A stretch of DNA of 64,000 nucleotides from Ceratodon purpureus. Lineage: Eukaryota; Streptophyta; Bryopsida; Pseudoditrichales; Ditrichaceae. The notes under the pieces are model-generated. The model searched no databases. It was not told the origin of the DNA and was given only the letters and a program-made list of their open reading frames with translations. Below are positions 1-14,640 of the stretch, piece after piece. The position numbers and the translations under genes are program-made. The number at the start of each line of letters is the position of its first letter. The first letter of the stretch is position 1. The stretch covers positions 18,045,199 to 18,109,198 of the forward strand of contig CM026422.1 in the NCBI GenBank assembly GCA_014871385.1, written 5' to 3'.

Positions 1-1832
1 AATAGGGTACATTCAAAAACCAGATGGTCTTAGACTGGTAAAGCGCCGACGTAGGAATGTTTAGTCAAGCCCCATGGGACTGTAGTAACATTTGGGCAGG
101 CACATTGATATTATCTGTTGGTAGTACATAAAGTGTGCACATAAGTTGTTTTCTATGACATTCGTGCCAGTGCTGACCCAGTTGAGGAGCGGAGACTCTT
201 CTCTTGCTGAACATCTTATACAAATATTAGACACCATGTCAGAATAACTGACCGGTTTGAAACTTGTTGGTCAGTGCTTCTTACCGTTTCACAGAGCCTT
301 ACAACGCATGGGGAACAAATGTGGATCATGACACCTTATCATTGAAAAGGCAAAAGTATCCTCGATATCTTGTCAACTCTAGTACAATGCAAGTGAAAGC
401 TTTGCATCTCTACACACTGACTTATTGTAGTCTTTGCGAACTGGTTACAGAATATATTATGCAATGAAAATTTAAAAATTTAAAATAAGAATTGGAAATA
501 AATAATAAATGTCATTGAGAAGGAAATGATTCCAATTGAGAATCGGGTTGAATCATAGTTGCTAGATCATTAAACACCATTGCATTTGAATTATGTCTCC
601 GTATGTATAAGGTCAAGATCAATGATCTCATAACATTTTTTGACATTTAGAACACTATGCGACCTCCCACATAATTGGTATCAGGCTTTTGCTACCTAGT
701 GCATACAATACTTACAATACTTCTATAATATCTGGCACTATCCTTGATACACTAAGGTGATACCATGATGATATCGGTCAATATCACCTCATGAAATTGC
801 TACATTTAATATATCATGTTGAGCATTCTCACTCAATTTTATTTTTTAAATCAATTTTTCCTTTGAATGTTTAACAGCCCCATTTATTGGTAGAAATCCA
901 TCTAAATTTAACCAATTTTGAGATCACTAGTCAAGATAGCTTCTATTCATTTGCAACCCTTATTCTAAGAATCATCTACACTTCTCACTCCTTATTTTAC
1001 TTCTTTTTTCTATTATATGCAAGTCAAACTACTTTGACTTATTGCGTGGAGGTACTCCACAGACATTGAATTGAGAATTCTTAGTCTAAATAAATTTCAT
1101 GCCACTTTCAACAATAAAGATACTGCCAACGTACATATTTTTGTCAGCTCAGTTATGTACATTTTTTATCATAAATTATTTTAAAACAATGATTCATACC
1201 AATGGCAAAGATTGACATTGAACTAAGTAGAACACTGTTAATTAAGAAATGAATTCAATGAAAAGTTTGTAGAATTTATAATCCACACAATAGTCTTAGA
1301 AGATATATATGTATATATATTAACATGAAATATTTTCCCTTGAACACAGCATTCCTAATCAAGGACGAAACCTACATTTTTAACATCATGTTCAAATCTT
1401 AATTTCTCATATTTGATTTAATTTTCTAAATAACAAAAAGGTCATTCGTATTCAACTGCAAATGCAACCACTACAATTCTCAGTTATACTTCATTTCTTC
1501 TCTTCATTAACTCATAGATATCTTCATTAACACATAGATATGTCTAAAAAGATAAGAATTTTTTCTCTTCTAATATGTTAAAATTATAAAAGAACAAACA
1601 TAAGGGTTGTTTACATCAAGAGGTCAAGCCAATTTGTTTTGTAAGAGCCTTGTGATTGGCAAAAGAATAGACTAGAATGGGCCACAATTCCTTTGCACTT
1701 ATAGAATGGGTCGATTTTGTGGTGTGAAGATTTGAACTAGCAAACGTTATAGATCTTCACATCAATGTTTCGTTCACTATTTCCAACCAAATATACTCTT
1801 TGTTCACAAACGTCAATTTGAGAATATTTTGA

Positions 1833-1921
<89 letters not shown>

Positions 1922-4900
1922 CAAATCTAACTACATCACTAACCATAGGATTCCAACCATAGGATCTTGTCTCAACTACTAAAACACCATTAATAAAAAA
2001 ATTATTAATGTAACTTAACCACACAATTTGGAAAATTAAACAACATCAAGTAAAAAAAACATTTTTCTATCTTGTTTAATCAAAATAAAGAGATTTTTAC
2101 TTCTCTTCGTGCCAAATTTTTGTACAATATAAGGCGTGAATTCTATAATAGTATACTGTGCATGATATTAGTTTCTTGTTTACCAAACTTGAGAAACTGG
2201 AAAAAGACTAGCATTGTAACAATAAAATAAATTGAACAGGTTCTAGATTCATATTATTGTTAATGCTATTTTTTTTGGTTAATTTATTCTCATATAGAAT
2301 TGAATCCATCTAATAACCTTTAATTAGGAAATAAATTTATTTTTATTTTTATGGGATAAATATGTTGTTGAATTATTTTTTGCATCCTAGCCATGAAGGA
2401 TGAAAGAATGTTGATTCTTCATGGCTTTAAATCTTTCCATTTCGGACAAGGTTTTTAAAATCCCTTAAACCTAGCTTTTTGGATTTAAAAAGTTATCATT
2501 ATTTTTTCTATTTGCAATAATTTTTTTTTAGAATCTCAAAGGTAAAATGACTTGAAGGAGCATGATTGTTTTCCAATAGAATCATTGATAAAAATATGTA
2601 AAAAACTTTAGTAGTTCCTACATGTTTTAGTCCTTTACCCGTTAAAACATATAATCACTAATAATGTTGAACATTATGCATCTATACATCAATATGAATG
2701 CAAGTTAGTTCCTAAAGTCAAAATTAACCATATTGTGGTTAATTTGACTTTAATCATGCTCTCAATTACTAAATATAGATCGTATGAAGTTGAAACTTTT
2801 TGCATATTGTAGAGTTTCGTATACCTTTTCAAAACAAGACCATTCATGCTTCAAATTCCTTATACTTTAGAAGATATTTGCAGTCCAAGTTTGAAAATAC
2901 TATCAGGACATGTTGAATTGTGCCCAAAACTATGGTATATGATCATTTATCCTCAAAATCTGCCCAAAATTAATAAAAATTACAGAAACTTCAAAATTCA
3001 CCAAAAACTGAGACTTTACTATTTCTTGAAGTTTTGTTTTTTTACATGCAAACAAAATTTTAAGGCATGATCTCACCGCTTGGATTATCAATCCAATGTT
3101 TCTTCATGTATCTTTTTTACTATCAAGACCGACCTTTGTATCCAGAATTTCAGCATACCTCCATGTGAAAAATCAAACATTTCTTTAGGTTTCATATGTT
3201 GTATGAAGGTAAAAAGTGCATAGAAGTATTCTAAAACCTCGTGGGAACAAAAATTTGAAGAGCCTCAAGCCAAATTTATTTTGAAATTGATTTTTTGGCT
3301 CGCAAAACACTTCAAATCCATTTTGCATCAAGGGAAATTTTATTTTTTTTCTCATTTTGAACATTATGATTTCATAAATGGTAAGGATTTTTAATTTATG
3401 ATTTGGAATACATGTATATGTACATGTACAAATAAGGTTCTAGATCCTACAGCTATTTCCTCAAAAAATACATTGAAACTTAAAAACTTACACCTTGTAT
3501 TTAAAAAAAGCTAGTTTTGAGGGTTTTTGACCGTTTTGAGGCCTTTCCACTTTAGGGGTTAAACTAAACAAAAGCAAAAGGTAAGCCTTATCAAGAGATG
3601 ACAAGACAATGAGATATTGTAGTTGCTTGAATGTTCAAGTGGCATGTGAGTTAATTTCTTACAATTTGGCACACTCTGATCCATTCAATGCCAAAGTGGC
3701 TGGCAATATGGTGGATGAGATGGGAGAACCGATGAAAAGTTGAAAACTTGAGATTAATTTCATTAAAAAGTCGATTTAGTTGGAGAGGAGGTTCTGGTGG
3801 GCAAGTAGAATGATCATGGAGGAAGCAATCAGAAGGGGAAGCAAAGTGAGATGGGACCGTGGGACAGACAGTAGACCAGTTTTTGGCTGTGAGTAAAAAT
3901 CATTTGGTTGTCGGTTGATATCATGCACGGACACATCATTGGAACTATTGCAACAGCCATATTGCGTAGTTTGCACTGTTCATTTCCTGATCATGGCTGT
4001 ATACCACTTTGACCACCAGCCCTGCAACTAGCTCTAGGGCTATAGTGGTGCATCCTGCCATAAGATTATTTCATTTTGAATAGAGCCCCTGATTGTAGGG
4101 GACTCCAAGTTCTCATCAACTGACCACATGGTGGGGTCAAAGCCTATTCATGTGTGGCATCATGTGGCTTAAGTCTTGATCAAAATCCTCGGATAAGTTA
4201 GACTAACTTAATTCGAATGGGATTTTGATTGCCTGATTACGAAGGTTGCTTTACACATCACATAATTGAAACGTGTGTAAGATTGTATTCCCATGTTGGA
4301 CCGCCTTACCCAACATTTGGACAATGGGTTCTATTGAAAATTGTTGTGCAGTATTCCCAATCAATCATGCAATTTTGAGATTGCATACTTGAGTGGATTA
4401 TTAAGTTTTTTAATTGTATAAATATCTTACAATTTGAATATTCAAATGACACTTTAGAGTTATTTGAAAAGTATCTCAAATCCTCAATTCAACACTTGAA
4501 AAAAATGAAAAAACAAGGGTGGCCAAGTCTTATGGCTAGGTTTTACTCTAGACCCTAGCGAGAATAAATGATAGAATAGAATTTGATTTCAAACTTTACA
4601 AACTGTGGTTTTAGTCTCACATTTAAATAGTGCAGATAGAGACTTGAGAAAAAGGCCTCAATTAACGAATTTGTGGAATCAAGGGTAGATTCAAAGAAAA
4701 AGGAAAGATGACTTCATGGAACTCTCTTTGGGTACCTCTCTATGCGCCTTTGTGTTTTACATTTGAAAAGAGTAAACAATATCTTGTAAAATCATGCAAT
4801 TTTGTTGAGGTTTAGTATTCATGCAAGAGTGTGATAGAAACAAGCACTAATCAATTTTTTTTGGAAAAACTTATACCATTTTCAATAGTTAATACCTCAA

Positions 4901-7894
4901 TAACATACTCAACATCTAAATCTGTTTTACAAAATTACTTGAAATAAATTAGGTTTTCATTAAATTCATTAACACATAAAAAGGGGCAAAAGAATGTTTC
5001 CTCTCATAAGTGTTTCTATCCCTACTGAAAAATATTGTAAGATGTATGATATCATCCTCTTTAGTGTTCATCTTTTTTATAATAAAACCATTCAGGATTG
5101 CAAAATTCAACCAAGTTGTGACATCATGACACCATTACACCATTACACCAACTATGATTTCAAGTAGCAAGTATCACTTAATAGTGTAGAAGTCATGTAT
5201 GGAAGATGATACTATTAATTTTTATTTCTCTTAATGAATTCTCAAATCTTTCGAAACAAATTCTTTTATATGATGGATTAGTCATAATACACAACCATGA
5301 GAATATTGAATGCATGGTTCAATAGGTGGGTGTGGTGGTCTATATATATAGAATCTAAGGATGTATATCCATATACCTTGATTCAACATTTGGACTAAGG
5401 TAGAAATACCATACATTGATAATGATCCTTTAGCCATTTCTTTAAACTAGCATTGAAATAATTAAGTGTGTAACTTCAAACATATTTAGAAGATTCATTT
5501 TTTGGGAGGTATAATGGTAGGCGAACTCGTGTATTGACTCTAAACCAATCCTATAATCAATCATAGATGCATTTGTGTATTCATGAAGGAATTTGACAAA
5601 ATTTTAACTTTGAAAAATCATATAAAAATACCTAGAAGTGATAAAAATAAATTAGTATTTTGCCACTATATGATTTCTTTTTCTTTGTCTCTTTATCTTT
5701 GAATACATTTCTGTTTATCATGGAAATTGTTAACCGGAGACCAGTTGGTCTCTCACTACCCTTTTACTTCCCTTCTCAGTTTCATCATGACTGTCTCCGA
5801 CAGTCATCCATGGCCAACTTGGATGAATGTAGTAATCTATAGCCAACTGGATGAACTCTGTCATAGTCCACTAGATGATTCTTGCCTTTTTTTAGGGAGT
5901 TTTAGAGGCAAGTTTAGGGTTTCCTGTAATCATTCTTCACTAGAGTAGATAAAGTTAGGGAGGTTTGAGAGCTGATGGAGGTATGAAAGCTGCTAGGAAG
6001 AGCTGTACCATGTTTTTGGGCTGCTTTGCCTTTTTAAATACAATTTGGACTTGTTTTCCACTTATATTTATATGTTTTCACATCTCTTCGAGAGTTTTTG
6101 AATACCTAGTTTAGTTGGGTTTTGTTGGGTTTTGATGGATTTGTGAAGGATTAGGGTTTAGTAGTTAAATCCTCCCTTTACTAAGAAATCTCTTTATTTT
6201 CGGGACAAATGATATTGCAAACTTATAGATTTAGTGTCTCAATAGTCATATTTTGTAGCCCATCCCATCTTGTTGTTGTGGTAATAAATTTATCATAAAT
6301 ACTTAAAAGGCGAACACATGTATTTAAACCATCTCATCAAGTATTGCTTACATGTTCAGCTTGTATTTTTCAATGTAATGTTTTTACTTGATTAAAGAAG
6401 CCCAAATGTAAAATCAATATTCCCCCTTCTTCACCCATTGCACCAGGGAACCATAGTTGAAAGTGACTATGCACTATTCGTCAACTAATCAATATTGATT
6501 GTGTAAAGGTTAATTTCTTCACTACCTTAAGGTCGAGCTATCCATAACCAATCTCTTAAAGATTTTAGCATATGATATTAAGGTATGTAATTTTTTAGGA
6601 TTTTTTATGTGTGTAAACATATCTTGTTGAATGCAAAAAGTTCCCTAATTTTATTTCCATTATTCAAATAATTATGATTATTTGAAGTAAAAAGTTGCTC
6701 GTAACTCATAACCAATCTATAGAGTGCTACATAATTTCTCAGTGTAGGAGTAGTTTCCAATCATCATGGTACATATAATTTGTGGACAAAAAAAGTCATA
6801 ATTTCTTTAACACAATTTTGGAAGAATCACTAAGAGTGAACCACCTATACATCTTTATAACCATCTACAAAATTTGGAAATGATTGGAAATGCGTCTAGC
6901 CTATGACTATTTCAATGTACCTTATATGTTGTAGATGGGTCCCTAATTGGTAATGGGTGGCTCAACCTTAACACCATAGCAGGTTTGCCACCATCCAAGT
7001 GAATATTTATTTATCTTGAAAAAAGAAGGTTGGCCTTTCAAAAACCAAATCTCTAATTTTTTATTTTTTTTAGCAAAAAATTAGAAAATTGACCTTAGAA
7101 TGACTTAGAAATTACAAAATATTACAAAATTTACTTTACTCTAATCTTGTTTTTCTATCTCCATAATTTTTTAATTTTTATGTTTCTTATTTTTAAAATT
7201 ATCTTTGAGCGAACTTGATATAGTACTTCAAAAAGACATAATCATCCTTCTCCTTGATAGCCATTTGGTCCACTTCATTGAGTTTCTTCTAGTTCTACTT
7301 GAAGAATGTAGCATAACTCAAATATTCTTCATATAATATCATGTAGCAAATACGAAATATTACATAAAATATTTATAAATCTTGTATAATCTTACATACT
7401 GATCTGGTATAAATCAATACTTCTTTTTATTGTGGTCCACAATATATGTATATATTTGTGTAGTTTGCATAAAATAATAAATTTGGAATTTTCAAAAAAT
7501 TTGAAGATATACTTTATATGGCAAAGTACCAACTTCTAAATGTCTATGGAGAAAAAGTGTCCATTTCCATATCTGTAGGAAGTAAAATTAATTACTTGAC
7601 GCTTTTAAAAATAAGACATTTTACATACCATAGAAAGAAGCAGTTTATTTTACAATGTGGCATATTTTGGATGCATATAAGAAGTTGCTATTTGCAATTG
7701 TAAAAGCTTGAAGCTTGATTGATTAGAAAAAAATTCTAAGCTAATCCATTGTTAAGCACTATCAAAATAACTCATTTTTAGTAATAGTAATTTCGTCAAC
7801 TGTATCTACTTTCAAAAATAACCCTATTCTATCAAAATCTCATTATCTATAATCACTTTTAATTCTAAATCATCAATATCTCACTTTTTTTTAT
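1..7894. other. AT-rich intergenic DNA, no gene seen
   Basis: This stretch is strongly AT-rich and full of short A/T runs. The longest open frames are under 100 codons, have low-complexity composition and lack splice-consistent partners. Apart from the TA microsatellite listed separately I see no RNA gene, transposase remnant or tandem repeat. It probably holds old, decayed repeats that cannot be classified by eye. Confidence 0.6.
1834..1919. repeat. (TA)n microsatellite
   Basis: An essentially uninterrupted run of about 43 TA dinucleotides. A 95-codon open frame runs through it on the minus strand (poly Tyr-Ile) and is an artefact of the repeat. Confidence 0.97.
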
Positions 7895-10800
7895 TTATTC
7901 ATTTATTTTAGTTTCCAAACACGATTCGTAGAAGGCACAATCACTTAGTTCACGATGGCCATCAAGAGGAGGTTCTTTTTCATTTATTTTCAATAATTTT
8001 TTTTGTCCTTCTAACAATCCTTGCTTGGCCCTTTCCAATGCAAACCTATCCCAAGATGATGTCTCATCCATAAATGGAATCAGCTCAGAAATTCGTTGAT
8101 TAACAAGTTCATTCAAATGCTTTTGCTCCTTTTGAATTTGCTCTTCATAGTCGTTAAAGCCAACTCGCATGAACATGCGCATTTCTGTGAGGATATGAAG
8201 CCATTTGAAGCAATATTCTAACATGTCTTGATTGCCGATTCGTGATTCAAGACTAATTTCATTTAAAGGGGGATTTGCGATATTGATCTGTTCCAACAAA
8301 GATTCCATCATCTGGAAACAATAGAAATAATAAAAACAAATCAGCCATAAATACTTAACTTGTATGTGCACATTTACATCAGATGAAAAGGAATTTCAAT
8401 TTTGTAGTGCCAACTTCACATAAAGGTGCAATAATTTCAAAGGTAAATCTTATTGTTATTATTGATCATGACTTGTATATTTACAAATCGACCTTTGAAT
8501 CTAAGGTATCAAAAAAAAATTCCTAAGTGGTAATATCGGTAGTAACTGAAGGGAACTTACTTCAGCTTCCGCAGCTTCAGGGTTTTGTTCCATTTTTGCT
8601 TTTGCTTCAGCTTCTTTCTCTAACCTCTCTTGCTCATACTTTTCGTAGTAATTATTCATCAACATCTCAGCCATGGGTCGACCAAAATCTTGGGGCATTC
8701 CTTCCATCACTTCTTCCGTGTAATCCGTAATTCCATGCAACATCTTATATACAACACCATGAAGTAACATGGTTTGACGTGGTGGAATTTGGACCAATTC
8801 TTTCAAAGTAACAAGCTCTGATCGGAAATGCTGTTTGATCCTCTCACTCATGGTGCTTTCTTCTATACCTAAAAATCAAGCATCATCATAAAGATGTAAT
8901 CAAAATGATGAAATGGTAATTAAAGGAATGTTTTCTTGAGAGGAAATCAACAAAGATAGCAAAACCTAGAGTATTTTATTAGTTAAATTAGTGAAATTGA
9001 CGTTTTATAAATCGACTTTGATAAATATTTGGAAGTGTTTTAAACCACTTGACATATTTGTTTTGATGGTCTGAAATGATAAGAGATGCACAAATTACTT
9101 TTGAAAAGGTGTTAATATTTAAGGAACCAAAGTTTATTAAACCCATGCAAAAGGAAGACTCTTCAATGAAAAGAAATTGTTGTTTTTTCTTCTTATACAT
9201 ATAATTTTGCAAGTTTTATCATTAAACTCTTTCAAAGTTATATGATCATTATTGAGGTAGTAAAGTACCAGCTGTTATGCTTGAAAATGAACCATCCCAT
9301 GCCCATGGAACTTCCTCTTCAATTGGCTCTTCGGAGGTGCCTGGAACATCTGATGGTGCTTTGGGAGGTGGAGCTTTAGCAGCTGCAGGAGGAGCTGACT
9401 CAGGTTCAGGCATAGGTGGAATTTCCCATGCTTTGACAACGGTTGCAAATGCCTCAAGTTTTGGATATAGTGATGGAATATAATATACAGGTGGTTCTAT
9501 TGCCATGTTTTGTTGAAGAAAATTGAATGCCTTGCTAGAAAACATGTAATCTCCAGCAGATCGAACCTCTTTTGTATCTCGAGAGGCTTTTGCTGCTCGA
9601 TTTAGTGTATCAACAAAAAACTCATCAATGCCACTCATCATTTCACGATAATACAATATCCGAGACAATTTGGCTCGCAACCTCCTGGATAATCAAATAA
9701 AACACAAACAATAAGTGTTTTTGACAATGTAATTAGGAGTTCAACTTTTCTAAATGGAGCTCAAAAGTTTAATTGTTTCTAGGCAATAGCCAACGGAATT
9801 TAATTTAATTTTTTTTTTTATCAAAAAACTTCTAGTTGTTGTTAAGTGAATACGTCATTTAGTAATGCAGCTTATGTTTCTGTTAATATTGAAGCATTCA
9901 GAATCATTCATTTTCATGTGGCTAATACTGAGGTTAGAATATAAGTGACGTACGCCAAATGGTCTTCGGAGAAGGCTACTCCTTTGAAAAATATGGGATC
10001 TAAGGTCCAAGGAGTAGGTAGTCGAGGTGCAATACGTAATACCCAACTTTCCAAAAATATTCCAGGGACATCAGATTTGAAGCGGAAATTAAACGTCTGC
10101 TTTTCGCCAGATTGTATACTTCCTGATCCATTTATTACACTAAAAACTCGACAATCCGTAATGTGTGGACCTATAGAAGAAATGGTGTATTTATCAAATT
10201 TTATAACAAATGAAAGTTGGTCATTAATGTATCAATATACATACTTTGTAATGATCTCATATAAGTCATTAGTTTTCATCCTTACCTACTAGAGTATGAT
10301 TTATTATATATAGAGAAGGGAAATAATTAACACTCATCTACAAAGGTCTATTCCTCCGATCATGCATAAACAATATTTTTACAATAATATGTATGAGCCA
10401 TACCTCAACGCTATAGTTTTAATATTTCTTCCTTAATGAACAATGCATTATAGTTTTTGAACATAATGTATGACTTAGACTTGTATCTAAATGAAGTCCG
10501 ATACATAAGTATTTAGTAAATGTATTATCTACACAAAATAATTCATATTTTTCTATATTTTGTTTATTGATGTTTTCAAAATGACACATAAATATGCTCT
10601 ATATGGGTGACCTAAGAGGTCTTATTATTGTATCAATCTAAAATGGAACTAAAGATTATATAGACACCATAAAACTCAACGAGACACAATAAGCTCATTA
10701 GAATCTAGTCACATGACCAACACCAAAATGGATCATTCCGCTATTGAGGTATCCAAATAGGGCGACAAAACGGGAGTGAACACAAACCTAAATGAGCTTT

Positions 10801-13800
10801 TGGGGTGGTGATTAAAGCTTCCATTGGTCTCCGTTCCCAAGTATAAAATAGAACCGTCTCACCTACATTCTCCAACAAAACTGATTTTATGCTTTGCTCT
10901 CCTGCACAACAATTTGAAACCAAATAATATCAATTATCATTGTGAATCTATCACACACTATTGAATTCAGCATTCAAACAAAGTCAAATATCTTGAGGTA
11001 AATTACGCCTACAAAATTTTAAGTTTCTTGGGAGATTTTTTGGTTATACTCCTGCTGAAGAGATACAACAATCTTCAAATCACTGGAGTCCCTAGACATC
11101 ATTTTTGAGAGAGTAGAGTAATTTGTTCGAAGCCTATACTTAAAGGCTCATATGAGCTGGCTTGAGATGCAGAAAGTTTTAATCTGGTTGTTCAGATTTG
11201 TTTGTTTGCAGGAATTCATGTCGACAAAGAACCCCTCTGTATATCCATCAATCCAAACAATCATGCAGATACGTACAAGGCTTAAAACAAGAAGTAGATT
11301 CTTACCAACTTGGTTGACAAAGAAATGGTAGGTCAGACTGATCATGGCAGCAGGCCCAGGAACATACTGAATCGCCTGAGTCAAGCAAACATTTTACAGT
11401 GAGAAAGTATTTCACTGACAGAGGTTCAAAATCACCATGTCTGTAAGTTATGTGAAGATCCGGCATGTGACCAGCATTTTCATGAAGCAGGATTGAGTGG
11501 TTCGAATCGAAATTGTAAAGAATGAGACACTAAATCAGATATAAGATGTAGAGGAATAATAGCTGACCTTCTTCACTGGAGGAATAATAGGAATTGGTGG
11601 ACACTTTGGTGGAGGCGGTTCTGGTACGGGCCTCTTCAAACGCTTACCAAGGATCTGAAGTCATAGCAACAGCACGAATTACAACAATGATGATAGGGTC
11701 TTGCGCAGCCATTTTGTGCTGTGACTCGATTTTAAGAAGCTCAAATTACATTCACTTTTGTAGGTATTCTAGAACGACTACAATCTAGAAGTGTAAAAGC
11801 AAATCACGCTAATGTTGGTGACATACATAGTCAGCGATCGTTCAATTTAGGAAGCACAGCTGCAATCATGAAGGCCAAAGTAGAACCGTCACTGCAGGCC
11901 ACTGCCTCGTAATTGCAATGGTGCTTCATAAACGGGCCTTAAGACGTTTTGGAATAAATTAGAAACGATGTACAGACATTCCGAGAAATGAACTCGGAAT
12001 ATCAACGAGATACATTTCACTTCTGATCTCGGAACTTAGCAGACTAAGGGTGTTTCGTAATGTACAGAAATGTTTAACACCGCCAAATTTTGTCGCAACC
12101 ATTACAATAACAGAAACAGGGCTTAGAACAGCCATGTTTACAGTGTATTGAACTAATGAACACAAATGCAGTTCCTAGGGCGCACGTCCGGCTGCTTAAT
12201 TTCGTCTTGGCAAAAACCCAGATGCATTAGCAGCGAATCGATAAAGCAAAAGGCAATCAGGGGAGATGGAAAGTGTACGTACCAGTAGTCCGCCGAACTC
12301 CGGGGGGTTTACGAAATCAGGGTAATGTGGTTCCGCTCTAGCAATGGCAGCAGCCATCTTAAAACAAAACTTCTCCCAAGCACCCCAGTCATCTTCACCT
12401 TTTTTCAAATGAGCCCATCGATCCTTGAAGTACTCGAATTTTGGATTGTCTCTGTCTGCGCGCCCTACGCGATCGGGCGCTATATCTTCAGGCCTTGCCA
12501 CCGGTTTAGGCTTATCGTTGCTACCGTCGTCCCACGGAGGTTTAAGTGGAACTCCTGGAGAGGGAAACCAAGGGTACTTGCGCAGACTCTCTTCCCACTG
12601 CACCACCCCTACGATGAAGAATGCGTGAGACTCCACACTGTTGAAAGAAATGAACAGGAGCTATGAACGACTCTAGGCAAGCGAAGCAAATTTGGACGAA
12701 GAGTTTTCTATGGGTGGTCACATTTGGGATTGAAAACCCTGTTCAAATCAGATTAAGCCAGTAAACTCAGGATGGGGCGCTGCAGCAGGAATACAATTAT
12801 TATATCAAGTAAGCTCAGATATTAGATGAAACATAGCAGATAGAGAGCAATGATCGTGAGTCTGTCTTGTCAACATTTCACATGGTGTGAGCTCTTTTGT
12901 TGAAGGACAGAATCACAACGTTGCCGGCGTGTCTCACCAGCAGAACCCTCCAAAAAACATTTTCAGAATGCCTTTCAGAGACAAAATGAAACACCCTCTT
13001 ACCAACAAGGTTCATGGAATCAGACCTTTGAAGGGTCGTTTGAATCGTCATCCTCAGCCAAAGTCAGTATGCAGCCAGCGAGGAGTATTGCGTTTTCCAC
13101 CTTGATGCGGTAGTGGTGTATGCGTTCCATCAGCAGCTCTGGAAAAGTTTTGTAGAAACGTCTGATGAACATCTTGTTGATCCGATCCCATTCTTCGTAG
13201 AACCAATAGTAGTCCCTGGAAGTTGCAGCAGCTCATTTAGATGAACCAAATCCAACTGACGACAATAAACACTAGCTGCTACTATGTTGCAATATTTTCA
13301 TGGTTCGGTTCACTACAATATGAAATTACACATCCCTCAGTGGACGTGCTACAATTGCGTTTCCATGCACTTTGCATCCAGCTGTAGCTGATATGAGCAC
13401 TTCACAATTAAGGTGATCTTTGCAATGTGCTGCAAACACGACCTTTTCGGGTATGAAAGTTGCCGAATGAAAGCACAGTATATCAGGGTAGTGGGAAAGG
13501 AATCACTCGTCTCTCGTTGAATTAGTTGAATCAACTCACTCAAGAACGTTCTCTTCTTTGTCACGTTCCACTTTCTGCCAGATATGAAGACGCTCCTTGG
13601 GCTTGGGCTTTAGGCCTGGAGGTGGATCCTTTTTTCGCAAATCCTGCCACTTCAAAAACATTTTGGAGCGGCGCGGAGGCACCAGCTCCAGCATGTTGCA
13701 CTGCGGCGGTAATTTCGTGTAAAGGGTTCTCCTATACATCTTGGATTCTTTGTTGTAGGACGGAGCCGGACTTCAGTAGAAGGGCTGTTTGCAGCTTCAA

Positions 13801-14360
13801 GTAAAAGCTGAAAGTTTCAAACAACCGCAATCTGCATCAATGTACTGTTCCCATGGCCCTTCCCGTTCACCTTCCACATAGTAGGATTATATATTGGACC
13901 AGCTCCTGGTGATGTAGACGCTGATGCCAGCTCCGCTTTAGTTATCACGCCACAGAATGGAAAAATTCGTTGGAAGTCCATGTGCATTTCGAAGCAGAAC
14001 TCAGCATGGCGTCTAATTGCGGCCTTCATGGTCAATCCTGCAAAGCGCTTAATTAGTTCGTTAGATCTCCAACCAATAATTGTCCATGTCTCCTGTCGCA
14101 AACTCAGATTTGCGGCATCAACGTCTGCTCGGAAACACTCTGTCGTGCCAATGGCTTCACACGACAACACAACAACGAATAATCTGATCTTCAACTTCTG
14201 CCGAATCCAGATGAGCAGCAAACTTCGACGCACTTCAAAGAACTCAGAAAATTCGATCAAAGTGGCCGATATCGATCAGCAACTCACGCTTCCAGACATC
14301 CGGGTAGAAGGGCGTTTCTGGATCGAGATTTGTTTCAAAGCGTTTCGCCCAAATCGTGGG
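7895..14360 (-). CDS. MYCBPAP: MYCBP-associated protein-like (FAP147 type), cilium central apparatus
   Basis: Twelve exons read on the minus strand: about 14360-14288, 14037-13871, about 13770-13540, 13215-13026, 12597-12283, 11654-11568, 11375-11306, 10901-10788, 10170-9954, 9684-9269, 8868-8561 and 8311-7895. Reading phases agree at every junction except exon 2 to exon 3, where a small exon or another donor may be missing. The family call rests on exons 8-9. The segment NVGETVLFYTWERRP, then SGEKQTFNFRFKSDVPGIF followed by ESW, matches the ASH-like core of metazoan MYCBPAP, where a W/Y-x-W strand is followed by a KTFTFxFKS..GxFxExW strand. The algal homolog FAP147 is a central-apparatus protein of motile cilia. 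The C-terminal exons are helical and charged, with a Pro/Ala-rich linker at the end of exon 10. I found no convincing start codon; exon 1 may be preceded by another exon. The other exons are assigned by phase continuity, not by recognised motifs. Confidence 0.75.
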
Positions 14361-14640
14361 GCAGTAACGCTTGCCATCACTCACTCAAACCCTCCAAACC
14401 TCTCCAATACCTGCATCCTAAACCGCTATGGCATCCCCCAAATCCAACACCATCTAGGCCGAACGTACATTCGACTGTCTACTTTCTACATAATCCGCAG
14501 ATAGTGTCAGTTAAGCGTTCCGTGTCAGTTGTATGTCCCCTCCCTCACAGTGACGTCTTTGAGGGCACGGATCGAGGGAGACAGAGGGCAAGGGTTTTGA
14601 GTGAGGGGAAGGTGTTTTGAGGAGGAGTTGGGGGAGAGCG
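14361..14640. promoter_or_regulatory. Shared promoter region of MYCBPAP-like gene and COG3
   Basis: About 280 bp separate the first recognised exon of the minus-strand MYCBPAP-like gene from the ATG of COG3 on the plus strand. The side nearest COG3 is GA/GT-rich. I see no TATA box, which suits a housekeeping-type bidirectional promoter. No specific factor site could be assigned. Confidence 0.4.

Noticed and set aside
12325..12666. 113-codon plus-strand frame opposite exon 5 of the MYCBPAP-like gene
   Set aside because: Antisense shadow of a well-supported exon with matching splice sites.
13540..13739. MYRRTLYTKL frame as the start of a separate gene
   Set aside because: The frame continues in phase through exons 4-12 of the MYCBPAP-like gene, so the Met is more likely internal; the unresolved exon 2-3 junction leaves some doubt.
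13980..14504. 174-codon plus-strand frame upstream of COG3
   Set aside because: It overlaps exons 1-2 of the minus-strand gene in antisense and shows no recognisable domain.
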